A stretch of 64,000 bases of DNA from Rhizobium sp. Root482 (GCF_001426565.1 NZ_LMFA01000025.1:1-64000), one strand, 5' to 3'. Positions 19,846 through 28,389 are shown, numbered from the stretch's first letter. Numbers and translations: made by a program. Notes: generated by a model not told the origin, from the sequence alone.

Positions 19846-19874
19846 ATATTACCACCAATGCCGATATCGGCCAA
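19846..19874 (-). promoter_or_regulatory. Promoter and palindromic operator of the parD-parE pair
   Basis: On the minus strand TTGGCC (19874-19869) and TAATAT (19851-19846) are 17 bp apart. The spacer carries most of a perfect 12-bp palindrome GCCGATATCGGC (19860-19871), a plausible autorepression site for the RHH antitoxin. It lies 24 bp from the antitoxin start. Each hexamer matches consensus at four of six bases, so the promoter is tentative. Confidence 0.45.
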
Positions 19875-19952
19875 GCGGGTGCGTCAGCCGGAACGCGGGC
19901 CGGATTTGCGGCACAGGCCCCTCGCCCATCATCCCCGCCGCTCGCCCCGATG

Positions 19953-20537
19953 CTACACTTTCAGCGAAAGGACATGCTCCAGCAGTTCGCCCTGCCTCGC
20001 CGCATTGTCCTTTGTGATCGTGCGGACCCGTTCGCGGTCGATTGCACAGGCTTCGCCGCTTGCGGTGAAGGGTTCTTTGAAGGTGAAGGCATGCGCGGTG
20101 GCGCCGTGGTCGTGCAGATATTCCAGCCGGCTCGCCGCCTCCTCCCAGTCGGGAATATGCCCCGCCCGCACCCACCAGAGCACCAGCGGCGGCCAGCTTT
20201 GCCTGACATTCCAGTTGCGGGCATGTTTCAGCGCATCGGCATGGACGCCGCCATAGGAAAACGCCATGAGCGATTCCATATCGGTCCACAGCGAAAGCTG
20301 CGACGGTCCGCTCGTCTCGCCGCTGCCTTCGATGAACCGTGGAAAAACCTGACGCCCCCAGCTGCGCGGCCCCGGCACGCCGCGATAGCCCGAGCGGGCC
20401 ACGAAACCGTGGGAGCGGGCCGCCGCTTCGAAATTGGTCGGCTCGCGCAGGACAAAGCCCTCGATCCGGGGATCGCCCTCCGGCCCGATATGCAGGCCGA
20501 AATTATAAATCGCCAGATGATGGGCCTCAGCATCCAT
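19953..20537 (-). CDS. DUF3291 domain-containing protein
   Basis: A 194-residue protein that is intact. It contains the DUF3291 features: HHLAIYNFG near the start, [19 protein letters not shown] near residue 85, and [20 protein letters not shown] near 115. Relatives have a dimeric alpha/beta-barrel (ABM-like) fold; no reaction is assigned. The last 44 codons are repeated at 19051-19209 beyond the toxin gene, so the toxin-antitoxin pair sits between two copies of this gene's end. Confidence 0.85.
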   Translation of the reverse strand: MDAEAHHLAIYNFGLHIGPEGDPRIEGFVLREPTNFEAAARSHGFVARSGYRGVPGPRSWGRQVFPRFIEGSGETSGPSQLSLWTDMESLMAFSYGGVHADALKHARNWNVRQSWPPLVLWWVRAGHIPDWEEAASRLEYLHDHGATAHAFTFKEPFTASGEACAIDRERVRTITKDNAARQGELLEHVLSLKV

Positions 20538-20570
20538 TAGCGGGCGGCATCCATCAGTTTACGGCGCCCG

Positions 20571-20999
20571 TCAATTGGCATCGTCCGGCAACACCGGCAA
20601 GGCTGCCACCTCGATCCCCTCGTCGATCAGCGCCCGCGCCTCCTCCATGGTCGCCTGGCCGATCAGGCCGCGCTGCTCGGCTTCACCATAATGGATCTTG
20701 CGGGCTTCCTCGGGGAATTTCGTGCCGACATCCTCTGAATTCTCGCGGATATTGGTCACCAGTTCGCGGATCTTGGCGACAGCCTCGCGGCGCGCCTTGT
20801 CCATTGTCAACACCTTGGCCTCGTCCTTGCGGCGTGCTGTCGAAACCGACGGTGCCATCAGTTCCTTGCCGATCGCGACGGAGCCGCAGGCGGGACAGGA
20901 CACGAGGCCGCGCTCCGCCTGCCGGTCAAAATCGGCGCTCGAGGAGAACCAGCCTTCAAAGGAATGTCCGCCATCGCAGGAAAGCGTGTATTTGATCAC
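20571..20999 (-). CDS. DUF1178 family protein
   Basis: A 142-residue protein starting at a GTG (20999) whose bases overlap the stop of the upstream hydrolase gene (GTGA), a sign of translational coupling. The N-terminal MIKYTLSCDGGHSFEGWF and a CPACGS pair about 30 residues on form a zinc-ribbon-like unit; the rest is helical with KIRELVTNIRENSEDVG and PEEARKIHYGE, conserved in the family. Function is unknown. DUF1178 genes are often next to a nitrilase-family hydrolase and glutaredoxin in alphaproteobacteria, as here. Confidence 0.9.
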   Translation of the reverse strand: MIKYTLSCDGGHSFEGWFSSSADFDRQAERGLVSCPACGSVAIGKELMAPSVSTARRKDEAKVLTMDKARREAVAKIRELVTNIRENSEDVGTKFPEEARKIHYGEAEQRGLIGQATMEEARALIDEGIEVAALPVLPDDAN

Positions 21000-21853
21000 G
21001 CCGCCACGTCCCCGCGACCAGGTTTGCCGACCTCCTCGATCGTAAACGGCCGCGCATTCTTGAGGTTGGGGATCTTGCCGCGCGCCGCCCGGACCGCGTC
21101 GATATCGATATCGGCGAGCACCACGCCCTCGCCGCTGCCGCCCGCTGCGGCGAGAACCTTGCCCCAGGGATCGACGATCATCGAATGGCCGAAGGTTTCG
21201 CGGCCATCCTCGTGCAGCCCTGCCTGGGCGGCGGCGATGACGAACAACCCGTTCTCGATGGCGCGGGCCCGAAGCAGAATTTCCCAATGGGCCTCGCCCG
21301 TCTGGCGGGTAAAGGCGGCCGGCACCGACATGACCTCGGCACCCGCTGCCGCCTGGGCGCGAAACAGTTCGGGAAAGCGCACATCGTAGCAGATGGCCGT
21401 GCCGAGCCGGGCAAAGGGCAGGTTGATGAGGCGCGCCGTCGCCCCCGGCGTATAGGCGGCACTTTCCCGCCAGCTCTCGCCATTGTCGAGATCGACGTCG
21501 AACATGTGGATCTTGTCGTAATGGCAGATCTTTTCGCCATCCGGGCCGAAGAGAAAACCGCGATTGGCGATCTTGCCCTCCGCCAGGCCGATCGCGGTGG
21601 AGCCGACATGAAGATGGATGCCGAGTTCGCCGGCAAGCCCGCGGGCCGCCTCCACGATCAGGTCGTCCTCTTCGCCACGCAGATTGGCGCGCATCGACGC
21701 TCGGTCGCGGTTGAGCGACCCGGTCATTTCCGGCGTCTGCACATAGACGGCGCCATGGGCGGCCGCCTCGCGCACCAGCCGTGCCATGCTTTCGGCATTC
21801 CCGGCCGGATCGATGCCCGAACACATCTGGATGGCAGCTGCCTTGAAAATCAT
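20996..21853 (-). CDS. Carbon-nitrogen hydrolase (Nit2/deaminated-glutathione-amidase-like)
   Basis: A 285-residue nitrilase-superfamily enzyme. The Glu-Lys-Cys triad is visible: Glu in QTPEMTGSL, Lys in CHYDKIHMFD, Cys in GTAICYDVRFPELF. The CYDVRFPELFR and GDNGESWRES-like regions point to the Nit1/Nit2 branch, which hydrolyses omega-amides or deaminated glutathione. The ATG at 21853 follows AAGGAG; an upstream extension was rejected. It forms a run with grxC (13 bp upstream) and the DUF1178 gene (4 bp overlap), so a link to glutathione metabolism is plausible. Confidence 0.92.
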   Translation of the reverse strand: MIFKAAAIQMCSGIDPAGNAESMARLVREAAAHGAVYVQTPEMTGSLNRDRASMRANLRGEEDDLIVEAARGLAGELGIHLHVGSTAIGLAEGKIANRGFLFGPDGEKICHYDKIHMFDVDLDNGESWRESAAYTPGATARLINLPFARLGTAICYDVRFPELFRAQAAAGAEVMSVPAAFTRQTGEAHWEILLRARAIENGLFVIAAAQAGLHEDGRETFGHSMIVDPWGKVLAAAGGSGEGVVLADIDIDAVRAARGKIPNLKNARPFTIEEVGKPGRGDVAA

Positions 21854-21866
21854 CAGGTCGGTCTCC

Positions 21867-22124
21867 TTATGCGGCGAGCATCTCGTCCAGCTTGCCGGTG
21901 CGATCGAGCGCATGCAGGTCGTCGCAGCCGCCGACATGGATATCGTTGATGAAGATCTGCGGGAAGGTCCTGCCGCCGTTCGACCGCTCTATCATCTGCT
22001 GGCGAACCTCCGGCGCCTGGGTGGCATCATGCTCCTCGAAGGCCACGCCCTTGCTTTCCAGAAGTTTCTTCGCCGCGGAACAATAGCCGCAGAACTGACG
22101 CGTATAGATGACGACCGAAGCCAT
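21867..22124 (-). CDS. grxC: Glutaredoxin 3
   Basis: An 85-residue dithiol glutaredoxin. The active site is CGYC in YTRQFCGYCSAAKKLL (Cys14 and Cys17), and the conserved TFPQIFINDIHVGGCDDL gives the cis-Pro and glutathione-binding GG-C-DD motif. It reduces protein disulfides and glutathione mixed disulfides in the cytoplasm. It is upstream of a nitrilase-family hydrolase and the DUF1178 gene on the same strand. Confidence 0.95.
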   Translation of the reverse strand: MASVVIYTRQFCGYCSAAKKLLESKGVAFEEHDATQAPEVRQQMIERSNGGRTFPQIFINDIHVGGCDDLHALDRTGKLDEMLAA

Positions 22125-22191
22125 GTATGCCTGCTCCTCTGCCCATTCTATGCCGGCCCGTATGATGGCGCATGGGCCGGCTCATGCCCTG

Positions 22192-22968
22192 TCATATAGG
22201 GCCGGCCAGGGCTCTTGCAAAGGTCAAAACAGTGACATCGGCGACCCCGGCCTTCTTCAGCGCCCGCGTTGCCGAAGAGACCGTCGCGCCCGTCGTATAG
22301 ACGTCGTCGACCAGTACGACCCGCTTGCCGAACAGCATCGCCCGGCCAGCCTCGGTCACCGAAAAGGCGCCGCGCACATTGTCCTCGCGGGCCGTCGCCC
22401 CCAGCCCCACCTGCCGGGCCGTGCGCCGGGAGCGGACCAGCGCGGTGGCCAGAAAGGGCCGGTCCGAAAGGCGGGCGATCGCCCGGGCGAGTTCGGCCGA
22501 CTGGTTGAACCGGCGGCCCCAGAGCCGGAAGGCATGCAGCGGTACGGCAAGGACCGCGTCGCTCGCCTCCACCGCCCCCTCGCCGGCCCGCACCATCCAG
22601 GCCGCCATCATCGCGGCGAGATCGGTGCGGTCGCGATATTTCAGCCCATGCACCAGCGCCTTGGCGATGCCGTCATGGAGGGCAACGGAGCGCAACCGCT
22701 CGAACACCGGCGGATGGGCGATGACGTCCGCCGAAAGAATGCCCTGTCCGAGATCGTGCGAGAATGGCACGCCGAGCACCTCGCAATAGGGCCTCTCGAT
22801 CAGCCTGAGGTTCGCCCAGCAGGCGGGGCACACACCCCGGTGGACGCCCACCATGCGCCCGCAGCCTGCGCAGACCGGCGGATAGACGGCATCGACCGCC
22901 GCCGCCATCAGTCCGCGCAGGCCGTCGGCCAGCCGTCCGCTTCTATTTTCCGCCTCTTGCCCCCACAT
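22192..22968 (-). CDS. ComF family protein (phosphoribosyltransferase-like)
   Basis: A 258-residue ComF homologue. An N-terminal zinc-finger-like double motif (CAGC and CPACW) is followed by the PRTase domain with the PRPP loop VVLVDDVYTTGATVSS near residue 215. ComF is needed for uptake of single-stranded DNA in naturally competent bacteria; in rhizobia its role is unproven. It lies 67 bp upstream of grxC and is divergent from a methyltransferase gene, with only 57 bp between the starts. Confidence 0.9.
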   Translation of the reverse strand: MWGQEAENRSGRLADGLRGLMAAAVDAVYPPVCAGCGRMVGVHRGVCPACWANLRLIERPYCEVLGVPFSHDLGQGILSADVIAHPPVFERLRSVALHDGIAKALVHGLKYRDRTDLAAMMAAWMVRAGEGAVEASDAVLAVPLHAFRLWGRRFNQSAELARAIARLSDRPFLATALVRSRRTARQVGLGATAREDNVRGAFSVTEAGRAMLFGKRVVLVDDVYTTGATVSSATRALKKAGVADVTVLTFARALAGPI

Positions 22969-23025
22969 GAGGTTGACTTTACCGCCGCCCGGGTTTCATT
23001 GCGATCAGATTCTTGGAGGTCCGCC

Positions 23026-23919
23026 ATGGACATCGTTTTCGACCAGACGCTCGTCGAGACCCGCCGCAGGCGGGCATTGCGCAATGGCGACCCGAAGGCG
23101 CAGTTTCTCCTGGAGATCGCCGGCCGCGAACTGGCCGAGCGCCTGAGCGTCGTCGAGCGCCATTTCGACAGGGCGGTCGAACTGCACGGCTATACCGGCC
23201 TGACGGCGGAATTCATAGCCGAAACCGGCAAGGTCTCGGACATGCTGCGCGTCGAGACCGATGCGGCCTTTGCCGGAAAAGAGGCCGCCCCCGTCACCGT
23301 CGCCTCGCTGGAAAACGTGCCGGTGGCGCCCGGCTCGGTCAATCTCGTCGTCTCGCCGCTGTCGCTGCACCTCACCAACGACACGCCGGGCGTGTTCATC
23401 CAGGTGCGTCGGGCGCTGAAGCCGGACGGCCTGTTCATCGCCGCCATTCCCGGCTCGGGCACATTGCAGGAATTGCGCGAGGTGCTTCTCGCCACCGAAA
23501 GCGAGCTGACCGGCGGCGCCAGCCCGCGCGTCGTGCCTTTTGCCGATGTCCGCGAGGTCGGCGCCCTCCTGCAGCGCGCCGGCTTCGCGCTTCCGGTTGC
23601 CGACACCGAAACCTATACGGTGCGCTATGCCTCGCTGTTTGCCCTGCTCAAGGATTTGCGCGCGATGGGCATGACCAATCCGCTGGTCGCCCGCAGCCGA
23701 AAGCCGCTCACCCGCGGTTTTTTCCTGCGCGCCGCGGAAATTTACGCCGAGCGCTTCGCCGATCCGGACGGACGCATCCGCGCGACCTTTTCGGTGATCT
23801 ATATTTCCGGCTGGGCGCCGCACGAAAGCCAGCAGAAACCGCTCAAACCCGGCTCGGCGAAACAAAGGCTGTCGGATGCGCTGAAGACGAGCGAACAGCC
23901 GATCAAGGATGGGGAATAG
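23026..23919 (+). CDS. SAM-dependent methyltransferase, BioC/NDUFAF5-like
   Basis: A 297-residue methyltransferase-fold protein beginning MDIVFDQTLVETRRRRAL, with GGAG 6 bp before the ATG. The family resembles NDUFAF5, the arginine hydroxylase/methyltransferase-like assembly factor of complex I, and BioC. Motif I of the SAM site is poorly kept (after LVEVHFDRAVELHGYTG the usual DxGxGxG is absent), but VSPLSLHLTNDTPGVFIQ and ALKPDGLFIAAIPG are typical. The missing GxG suggests it may have drifted from methyl transfer. It is divergent from comF. Confidence 0.85.
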   Translation: MDIVFDQTLVETRRRRALRNGDPKAQFLLEIAGRELAERLSVVERHFDRAVELHGYTGLTAEFIAETGKVSDMLRVETDAAFAGKEAAPVTVASLENVPVAPGSVNLVVSPLSLHLTNDTPGVFIQVRRALKPDGLFIAAIPGSGTLQELREVLLATESELTGGASPRVVPFADVREVGALLQRAGFALPVADTETYTVRYASLFALLKDLRAMGMTNPLVARSRKPLTRGFFLRAAEIYAERFADPDGRIRATFSVIYISGWAPHESQQKPLKPGSAKQRLSDALKTSEQPIKDGE

Positions 23920-23929
23920 GCGGCGACGC

Positions 23930-24106
23930 TCAGGGAGCGCCGGCGCCCTCCATCGCATCGGCGATCTCGTTGAAAACAGACAGGAGCGAATCGGCAAATC
24001 CGCCGAGACCGATGATCAGCGAAACGGCAATGAGACTGGCGATCAATCCATATTCGATCGCCGTGGCACCGGACCGGTTCTTGATGAAATCCACTACTGT
24101 CTTCAT
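23930..24106 (-). CDS. Flp family type IVb pilin
   Basis: A 58-residue prepilin. The leader MKTVVDFIKNRSGATAIEYG contains the prepilin peptidase site GATAIEYG (cleavage after Gly, Glu at +5 and Tyr at +6, the Flp signature), followed by the hydrophobic helix LIASLIAVSLIIGLGGFAD. The mature pilin would polymerise into a Tad-type pilus. GGAG precedes the ATG; an upstream in-frame GTG gives three more residues. No cpaB/cpaC/tadA or prepilin peptidase gene is in the window, so this pilin would use a secretion machine encoded elsewhere. Confidence 0.92.
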   Translation of the reverse strand: MKTVVDFIKNRSGATAIEYGLIASLIAVSLIIGLGGFADSLLSVFNEIADAMEGAGAP

Positions 24107-24145
24107 AAGCTCCACTCCGTCGGCCCCTGCCCGTTCCAGGCAATC

Positions 24146-24466
24146 TCAGCAGCCGCTCTTGCTTCCGTTCCCGTCGATAATGCAGACGGCGCCCGGCATT
24201 TCCTGCAGCACGCTGCGGCGCACCGTATAGCGCTTGGAGGACGTGCCGCTCGGGATCGATCCGGTCGAGATATTGTCGTAGTCGATGGGCGTATTGGCCA
24301 GAATCTTGGTATCGGACTTGGAGGCCAGCATCGGCGTCAGGATGAGGGTCAGCGCGATAACGGCGGTACCGAACAGCAGCGACAGATTGAGAACGCCCGT
24401 CCGCCGGCTCTGGCTCGTTGCCAGCTCCTTATCCTGAACAGTTCTCCAGAAGTCGTCGTCAACCAT
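24146..24466 (-). CDS. Single-TM protein upstream of the Flp pilin, function unknown
   Basis: A 106-residue protein. Starting MVDDDFWRTVQDKEL, it has one hydrophobic stretch (about 28-50, LNLSLLFGTAVIALTLILTP) and then a soluble tail with two Cys residues near the end (AVCIIDGNG, SGC). It is predicted inner-membrane anchored with the tail in the periplasm. It ends 40 bp upstream of the Flp pilin gene and may be co-transcribed with it. No family was recognised; the longer upstream frame has no ribosome site and was not used. Confidence 0.7.
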   Translation of the reverse strand: MVDDDFWRTVQDKELATSQSRRTGVLNLSLLFGTAVIALTLILTPMLASKSDTKILANTPIDYDNISTGSIPSGTSSKRYTVRRSVLQEMPGAVCIIDGNGSKSGC

Positions 24467-24659
24467 TGTCTGCCTCTCGCAAAATCCGACACGTTCCCGA
24501 AGACGGCTCCCTCCCACCGCTCCGGCCACATCCGTGCCGATACACGACCGGCGCCCCTCGCTGGAATCATCCCGCGACAATGGACACCGGCACTTAGTCG
24601 AGTTGACTTTGATGGAAGCAGATAAATGTTCGATTAACGAAATCGAAATTTTTCGCCGT

Positions 24660-25073
24660 TCAGAGCAAATCCATCAGATAGGGAATGAGCGGCTCGTCCG
24701 CCGGCGGCATCGGATAATCGCGCAATGCCTTCGGCCTCACCCATTTGACCGCCTGCCCCTCCCGCCCATGGGCAACACCCTCGTAGCGGCGGCAGATATA
24801 GAGCGGCATCAGCAGATGGAAATCGTCATAGCTGTGGCTGGCAAATGTCAGGGGCGCCAGGCAGGCGACCTTGGTGCGAACCCCCAGTTCCTCGTCCAGT
24901 TCCCGGATCAGCGTCTCCTCCGGCGTCTCGCCCGGCTCCACCTTGCCGCCCGGAAATTCCCACAGCCCCGCCAGCGTCTTACCCTCGGGCCGCTGGGCCA
25001 AGAGAACCCGGCCGTCGCCATCGACCAGCGCACAGGCGGCCACCAGAAGAATTTTCCTGCCCGCTCCGCTCAT
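24660..25073 (-). CDS. mutT: 8-oxo-dGTP diphosphatase / (deoxy)nucleoside triphosphate pyrophosphohydrolase
   Basis: A 137-residue Nudix hydrolase. The Nudix box GGKVEPGETPEETLIRELDEEL (with GKVEPGE, REL and EE residues) is near residue 41, and ALVDGDGRVLLAQRPEGK with LWEFPGG precedes it, the MutT arrangement. It cleans oxidised guanine nucleotides from the pool. The start ATG overlaps the stop of the GNAT gene by 4 bp, so it is the third gene of argJ-GNAT-mutT, a common alphaproteobacterial order. Confidence 0.92.
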   Translation of the reverse strand: MSGAGRKILLVAACALVDGDGRVLLAQRPEGKTLAGLWEFPGGKVEPGETPEETLIRELDEELGVRTKVACLAPLTFASHSYDDFHLLMPLYICRRYEGVAHGREGQAVKWVRPKALRDYPMPPADEPLIPYLMDLL

Positions 25074-25858
25074 CGTGGATCTCCTGCGCGCCGATAGGCA
25101 TAGCGATAGACGTCCTGGAAGCCGAACTTGCGGTAAAGGCGAATGGCGGCCGTGTTGTCGGATTCGACCGCGAGCCAGGCCGTCCGGGCGCCGCGAAGCC
25201 GAGCCCAGCGCAACGAGGCGTTGACGATCGCCGAGCCTGTCCCCTGCCGCCTGGCATTTTCGGCCACCGCGACCTGCAGGATGCCGGCCATGTCATTGTC
25301 GTGTACCGCAAGCGAAACCGCGAGCGGTCCATCCTCTGGGGATTCGAACAGGAACAGGCCGCATTCCGGCTTTATCGCATTGATGATTTCACTGAGACCC
25401 GCCTTGGCCTCGCTGTCCTCGCCGCAGATGCTCAACCGCGCATCGACGAAACGGTCGATATCCCGCAGCGGCAGATGCTCGATCGCCTCCGACGTGTCGT
25501 TCGGCGGTATGTCCGCCATCATGACCACGGTTTCGGAAAAGACCGGCCAGCCCATGGTGTCCATATGCTCGACCAGCGGCAATGGCGTCAGCGGCGTCTG
25601 GCGCACGGTGAGCGGCCGCCCATGATCGGAAAAGAGCCTGGCCGCCCTTTCAAGACGGGCCGCGATGTCGCGGTAGTCGGACGGGTCGAGCGGATTGACC
25701 GAGTTGAGGCGCTTGGAGCCATGGCCGGGGGTCAGCCGGATCAGCCAGCTGCCATCATATTGCACCGAAGCCGCCGGCCAGGCACGAAAACCCATGGCTT
25801 CGAGACGGCGTACATTCGGCAGATCGATCTTCGAAATCCTGTCCTGCACGCCGGTCAA
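25070..25858 (-). CDS. GNAT family N-acetyltransferase
   Basis: A 262-residue protein whose C-terminal half is a GNAT domain: acetyl-CoA binding [20 protein letters not shown], then [20 protein letters not shown] with the final [12 protein letters not shown]. The N-terminal 120 residues form a partner domain of the kind found in tandem GNAT proteins. The TTG start at 25858 overlaps the argJ stop; a GTG three codons later is another choice. It lies between argJ and mutT with overlaps of 4 bp at both ends, suggesting one transcript; acceptor unknown. Confidence 0.88.
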   Translation of the reverse strand: MTGVQDRISKIDLPNVRRLEAMGFRAWPAASVQYDGSWLIRLTPGHGSKRLNSVNPLDPSDYRDIAARLERAARLFSDHGRPLTVRQTPLTPLPLVEHMDTMGWPVFSETVVMMADIPPNDTSEAIEHLPLRDIDRFVDARLSICGEDSEAKAGLSEIINAIKPECGLFLFESPEDGPLAVSLAVHDNDMAGILQVAVAENARRQGTGSAIVNASLRWARLRGARTAWLAVESDNTAAIRLYRKFGFQDVYRYAYRRAGDPR

Positions 25859-27096
25859 CTCCGGTAGTCGCCGTTGATTTCGACATATTCCTTGGTCAAA
25901 TCGCAGGTATAGACCGTCGCCCGGCCGGAACCGAGCCCGATCTCGACGCGGATGGCGATATCGTCTTCCTTCATCACGGCGCTCGCGGCCGCCTCCGAAT
26001 AGGCAGGATCACGCTCGCCGTCGACCGCGACGCGGACATCGCCGAACCAGATCGCCAGCCGGTCGCGGTCGGCCATCTCGCCGGACTTGCCGACCGCCAT
26101 GACGACGCGACCCCAATTGGCGTCCTCGCCGGCAACCGCCGTCTTGACCAGCGGCGAATTGGCGATCGACAGCGCGATGCGCTTGGCGGCCGCGTCGGTT
26201 TCGGCGCCTTCGACGGTCACCGCGACCATCTTGCGCGCCCCTTCGCCGTCGCGCACGACCTGCAGCGCCAGATTGAGCAAGAGATCGTTCAACGCCGAGC
26301 GGAATTCCTCGAGCGCCGGATCGCCGGCATCATTGATCCTCACCTGGCCGTCCTTTGCCGCCGCGCCGGTGGCAAACAGCATCAGCGTATCGGAGGTCGA
26401 GGTGTCGCTGTCGACGGTGACGGAATTGAAGGTCGGGCCGGTACCTTCCGAGAGAAGCGCCTGCAAGGCCGGCGGCGCGATATCGGCATCGGTGACGACG
26501 AAGGAAAGCATCGTCGCCATGTCCGGCGCGATCATGCCGGCGCCCTTGGCAATACCGTTGATCGTGACGCTGACGCCGCCGATCACCGCGCTACGGGTCG
26601 CGACCTTCGGATAGGTGTCCGTGGTCATGATCGCCTTGGCGGCCTCGAACCAGAAATCGTCCGTGGCCTGCGAGGTCATGTCGCCGAGAACACCGGCGAA
26701 TTTGGTGGCATCCAGCGGTTCACCGATCACGCCCGTCGAGGCAAGGAACACTTCATTTGGCGAGCAACCGACGGCAGCAGAAGCCGACTGCGCCGTCAGT
26801 TCGGTCGCGTCCCTGCCCTTCCTGCCGGTAAAGGCATTGGCATTGCCGGAATTGACGACGACCGCGCGCGCAACGCCGCCGGCGAGGTTCCGGCGGCAGA
26901 AATCGACCGGCGCCGAAGGGCAGCGCGACCGGGTGAAAACACCCGCCACCGCCGCCGGTTCGTCGAAGACCATCAGGAGCACGTCCGTCCGGTTCTTGTA
27001 CTTGATGCCTGCAGCCGCGGTCGCCATGCGCACGCCGCGCACCGCCGGCATCTCGGCAAAGGATTTCGGAGCAAGCGGAGAAACGGAACCGGACAT
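25855..27096 (-). CDS. argJ: Bifunctional glutamate N-acetyltransferase / amino-acid acetyltransferase ArgJ
   Basis: A 413-residue ornithine acetyltransferase, which transfers acetyl groups from N-acetylornithine to glutamate in the cyclic arginine pathway. It is made as a precursor that cuts itself at Ala-Thr in [16 protein letters not shown], the Thr becoming the nucleophile of the beta chain; this motif is intact. The ATG at 27096 gives the family's usual N-terminus ([16 protein letters not shown]). It starts an operon with GNAT and mutT; the 308 bp upstream (27097-27404) hold a family B repeat and a family A palindrome. Confidence 0.95.
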   Translation of the reverse strand: MSGSVSPLAPKSFAEMPAVRGVRMATAAAGIKYKNRTDVLLMVFDEPAAVAGVFTRSRCPSAPVDFCRRNLAGGVARAVVVNSGNANAFTGRKGRDATELTAQSASAAVGCSPNEVFLASTGVIGEPLDATKFAGVLGDMTSQATDDFWFEAAKAIMTTDTYPKVATRSAVIGGVSVTINGIAKGAGMIAPDMATMLSFVVTDADIAPPALQALLSEGTGPTFNSVTVDSDTSTSDTLMLFATGAAAKDGQVRINDAGDPALEEFRSALNDLLLNLALQVVRDGEGARKMVAVTVEGAETDAAAKRIALSIANSPLVKTAVAGEDANWGRVVMAVGKSGEMADRDRLAIWFGDVRVAVDGERDPAYSEAAASAVMKEDDIAIRVEIGLGSGRATVYTCDLTKEYVEINGDYRS

Positions 27097-27162
27097 GATC
27101 AAAACCTCAGATAAGAAAAAACCACCTGGAACTGATTTGGATAAAGCAGGGGGTCCCATCCT

Positions 27163-27277
27163 CCGTCATCCTCGCCCTTGTGGCGGGGATCCAGCGACCC
27201 GACGTCTGTCGGGCCAAAAGACTCTTCGCCCAAGTCCTTGGGCGGCTGGATTCCTGTGACGAGCACAGGAATGACGG
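27163..27277. repeat. Intergenic repeat, family B
   Basis: CCGTCATCCTCG...GGGGATCCAG at the left and CTGGATTCCTGTGACGAGCA...GAATGACGG at the right form inverted ends around two hairpins (CCCGACGTCTGTCGGG and GCCCAAGTCCTTGGGC). It matches the element at 18812-18978. Confidence 0.8.
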
Positions 27278-27339
27278 GTTTTGGGTATCAACAACCCCTC
27301 ACCCCCTGCAAGCCGAGGACGATCGAATTCGCCGCACAT

Positions 27340-27387
27340 CCCTTCTCCCCGACTACGGGGAGAAGGTGGTCGACAGGCCGGATGAGG
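27340..27387. repeat. Palindromic intergenic repeat, family A (short)
   Basis: CCCTTCTCCCCG-ACTA-CGGGGAGAAGG, a palindrome with arms of about 11 bp, followed by GGCCGGATGAGG. It shares the arms and the GGATGAGG end with the copies at 10749, 16100 and 62744. It lies 18 bp beyond the stop of the parvulin gene. Confidence 0.75.
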
Positions 27388-27404
27388 AGCCGAAGCAAGC
27401 CGGC

Positions 27405-28283
27405 CTAGTTGGCGGTCTCTGCGCCTGTCTCCGCTTCCGCCTTGTTGGCCTCGTCATAGGCCTTCTTCAGCGCCGGATCGGTGATATCGACACCGGCATC
27501 CTTCTTGGCGGCAGCCAGGAGATCGATATATGTGTCGCGCATGACCAATTGCCTGACCTGCTGCTCGACCTGCTCCAGCGGCGGCGGCGGCTGCAGGCGC
27601 TTGTCCTCCAGCAGGATGACGTGGAAGCCGAACTGGGTCTTCACAGGCACCGGAGTATACTTGCCCTTTTCGAGCTTGAAGGCGGCTTCGGAAAATTCCG
27701 GAACCATGCGATCCTTGGTGAAATAGCCGAGATCGCCGCCGTCGCCCTTGTTCGGGTCCGTCGATTTTTCCTTGGCGAGCGTGGCGAAATCCTTGCCGGC
27801 GTCGAGATCCTTGATGATCGCCTTGGCCTCTTCCTCGGTCTTGACCAGGATATGGCGGGCCCGGGCTTCCTCGGCCGGCTTGATCGCTGAGATTTCCTTC
27901 TCGTAGCGCGCCTTGACTTCTTCGTCCGTCACCGCATCGACGACATGCTTCTTGAAGAAGGCATTGTGCAGTTCGCGATCGGTGAGATAGGCAAGGCGCT
28001 TCTTGAAGTCTTCATCGTTCTGGAGGCCTTCGTCGCTGGCATCCTTGGCCAGAAGCTTGACGTCGATCAGACCGGACAGGGCTGCGGCGCGCTTCTGCTC
28101 CTCGGGCAATTGCGCCAGTTGCGGGTCGAGGCCGGTCAGGGCCAGATCGAGTTCTGACTGGTGGATTTCCGCGCCGGCGACCTTGGCAATCACCGGGTCC
28201 GCGCCATCCGCAGCAGCAGCCGGCCCCTGGGCGGCCATCACGGCCACGAGAGCGACAGCCGCAAGCATTTTGTATTTCAGCAT
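27405..28283 (-). CDS. Parvulin-type peptidylprolyl isomerase (PrsA/SurA-like), exported
   Basis: A 292-residue periplasmic folding factor. A signal peptide (MLKYKMLAAVALVAVMAAQG, then AAAADGA) is followed by a SurA-N-like helical region (DLALTGLDPQL) and one parvulin domain, ARARHILVKTEEEAKAI near 130 through GGDLGYFTKDRMVPEFSEA and FGFHVILLED. The Lys/Ala-rich C-terminus is likely disordered. Its ATG has AAAGG 7 bp upstream; an ATG two codons earlier is possible. It is divergent from secA with 228 bp between the starts, linking export with folding after export. Confidence 0.93.
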   Translation of the reverse strand: MLKYKMLAAVALVAVMAAQGPAAAADGADPVIAKVAGAEIHQSELDLALTGLDPQLAQLPEEQKRAAALSGLIDVKLLAKDASDEGLQNDEDFKKRLAYLTDRELHNAFFKKHVVDAVTDEEVKARYEKEISAIKPAEEARARHILVKTEEEAKAIIKDLDAGKDFATLAKEKSTDPNKGDGGDLGYFTKDRMVPEFSEAAFKLEKGKYTPVPVKTQFGFHVILLEDKRLQPPPPLEQVEQQVRQLVMRDTYIDLLAAAKKDAGVDITDPALKKAYDEANKAEAETGAETAN

Positions 28284-28389
28284 CCTCATACCTTTCACAC
28301 TGATCTCCGAACCGCGGTCACGGCCAGCTTGAACGCTCCACATCATCCAATTGTGGCCGTTCTGCAGCCTTTGCCCGCCTCAACTCCCG

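Noticed and set aside
20571-21824. A single 417-residue protein joining the nitrilase region to DUF1178
   Set aside because: The first part is an out-of-frame reading of the nitrilase gene; the real DUF1178 protein begins at a GTG overlapping the hydrolase stop.
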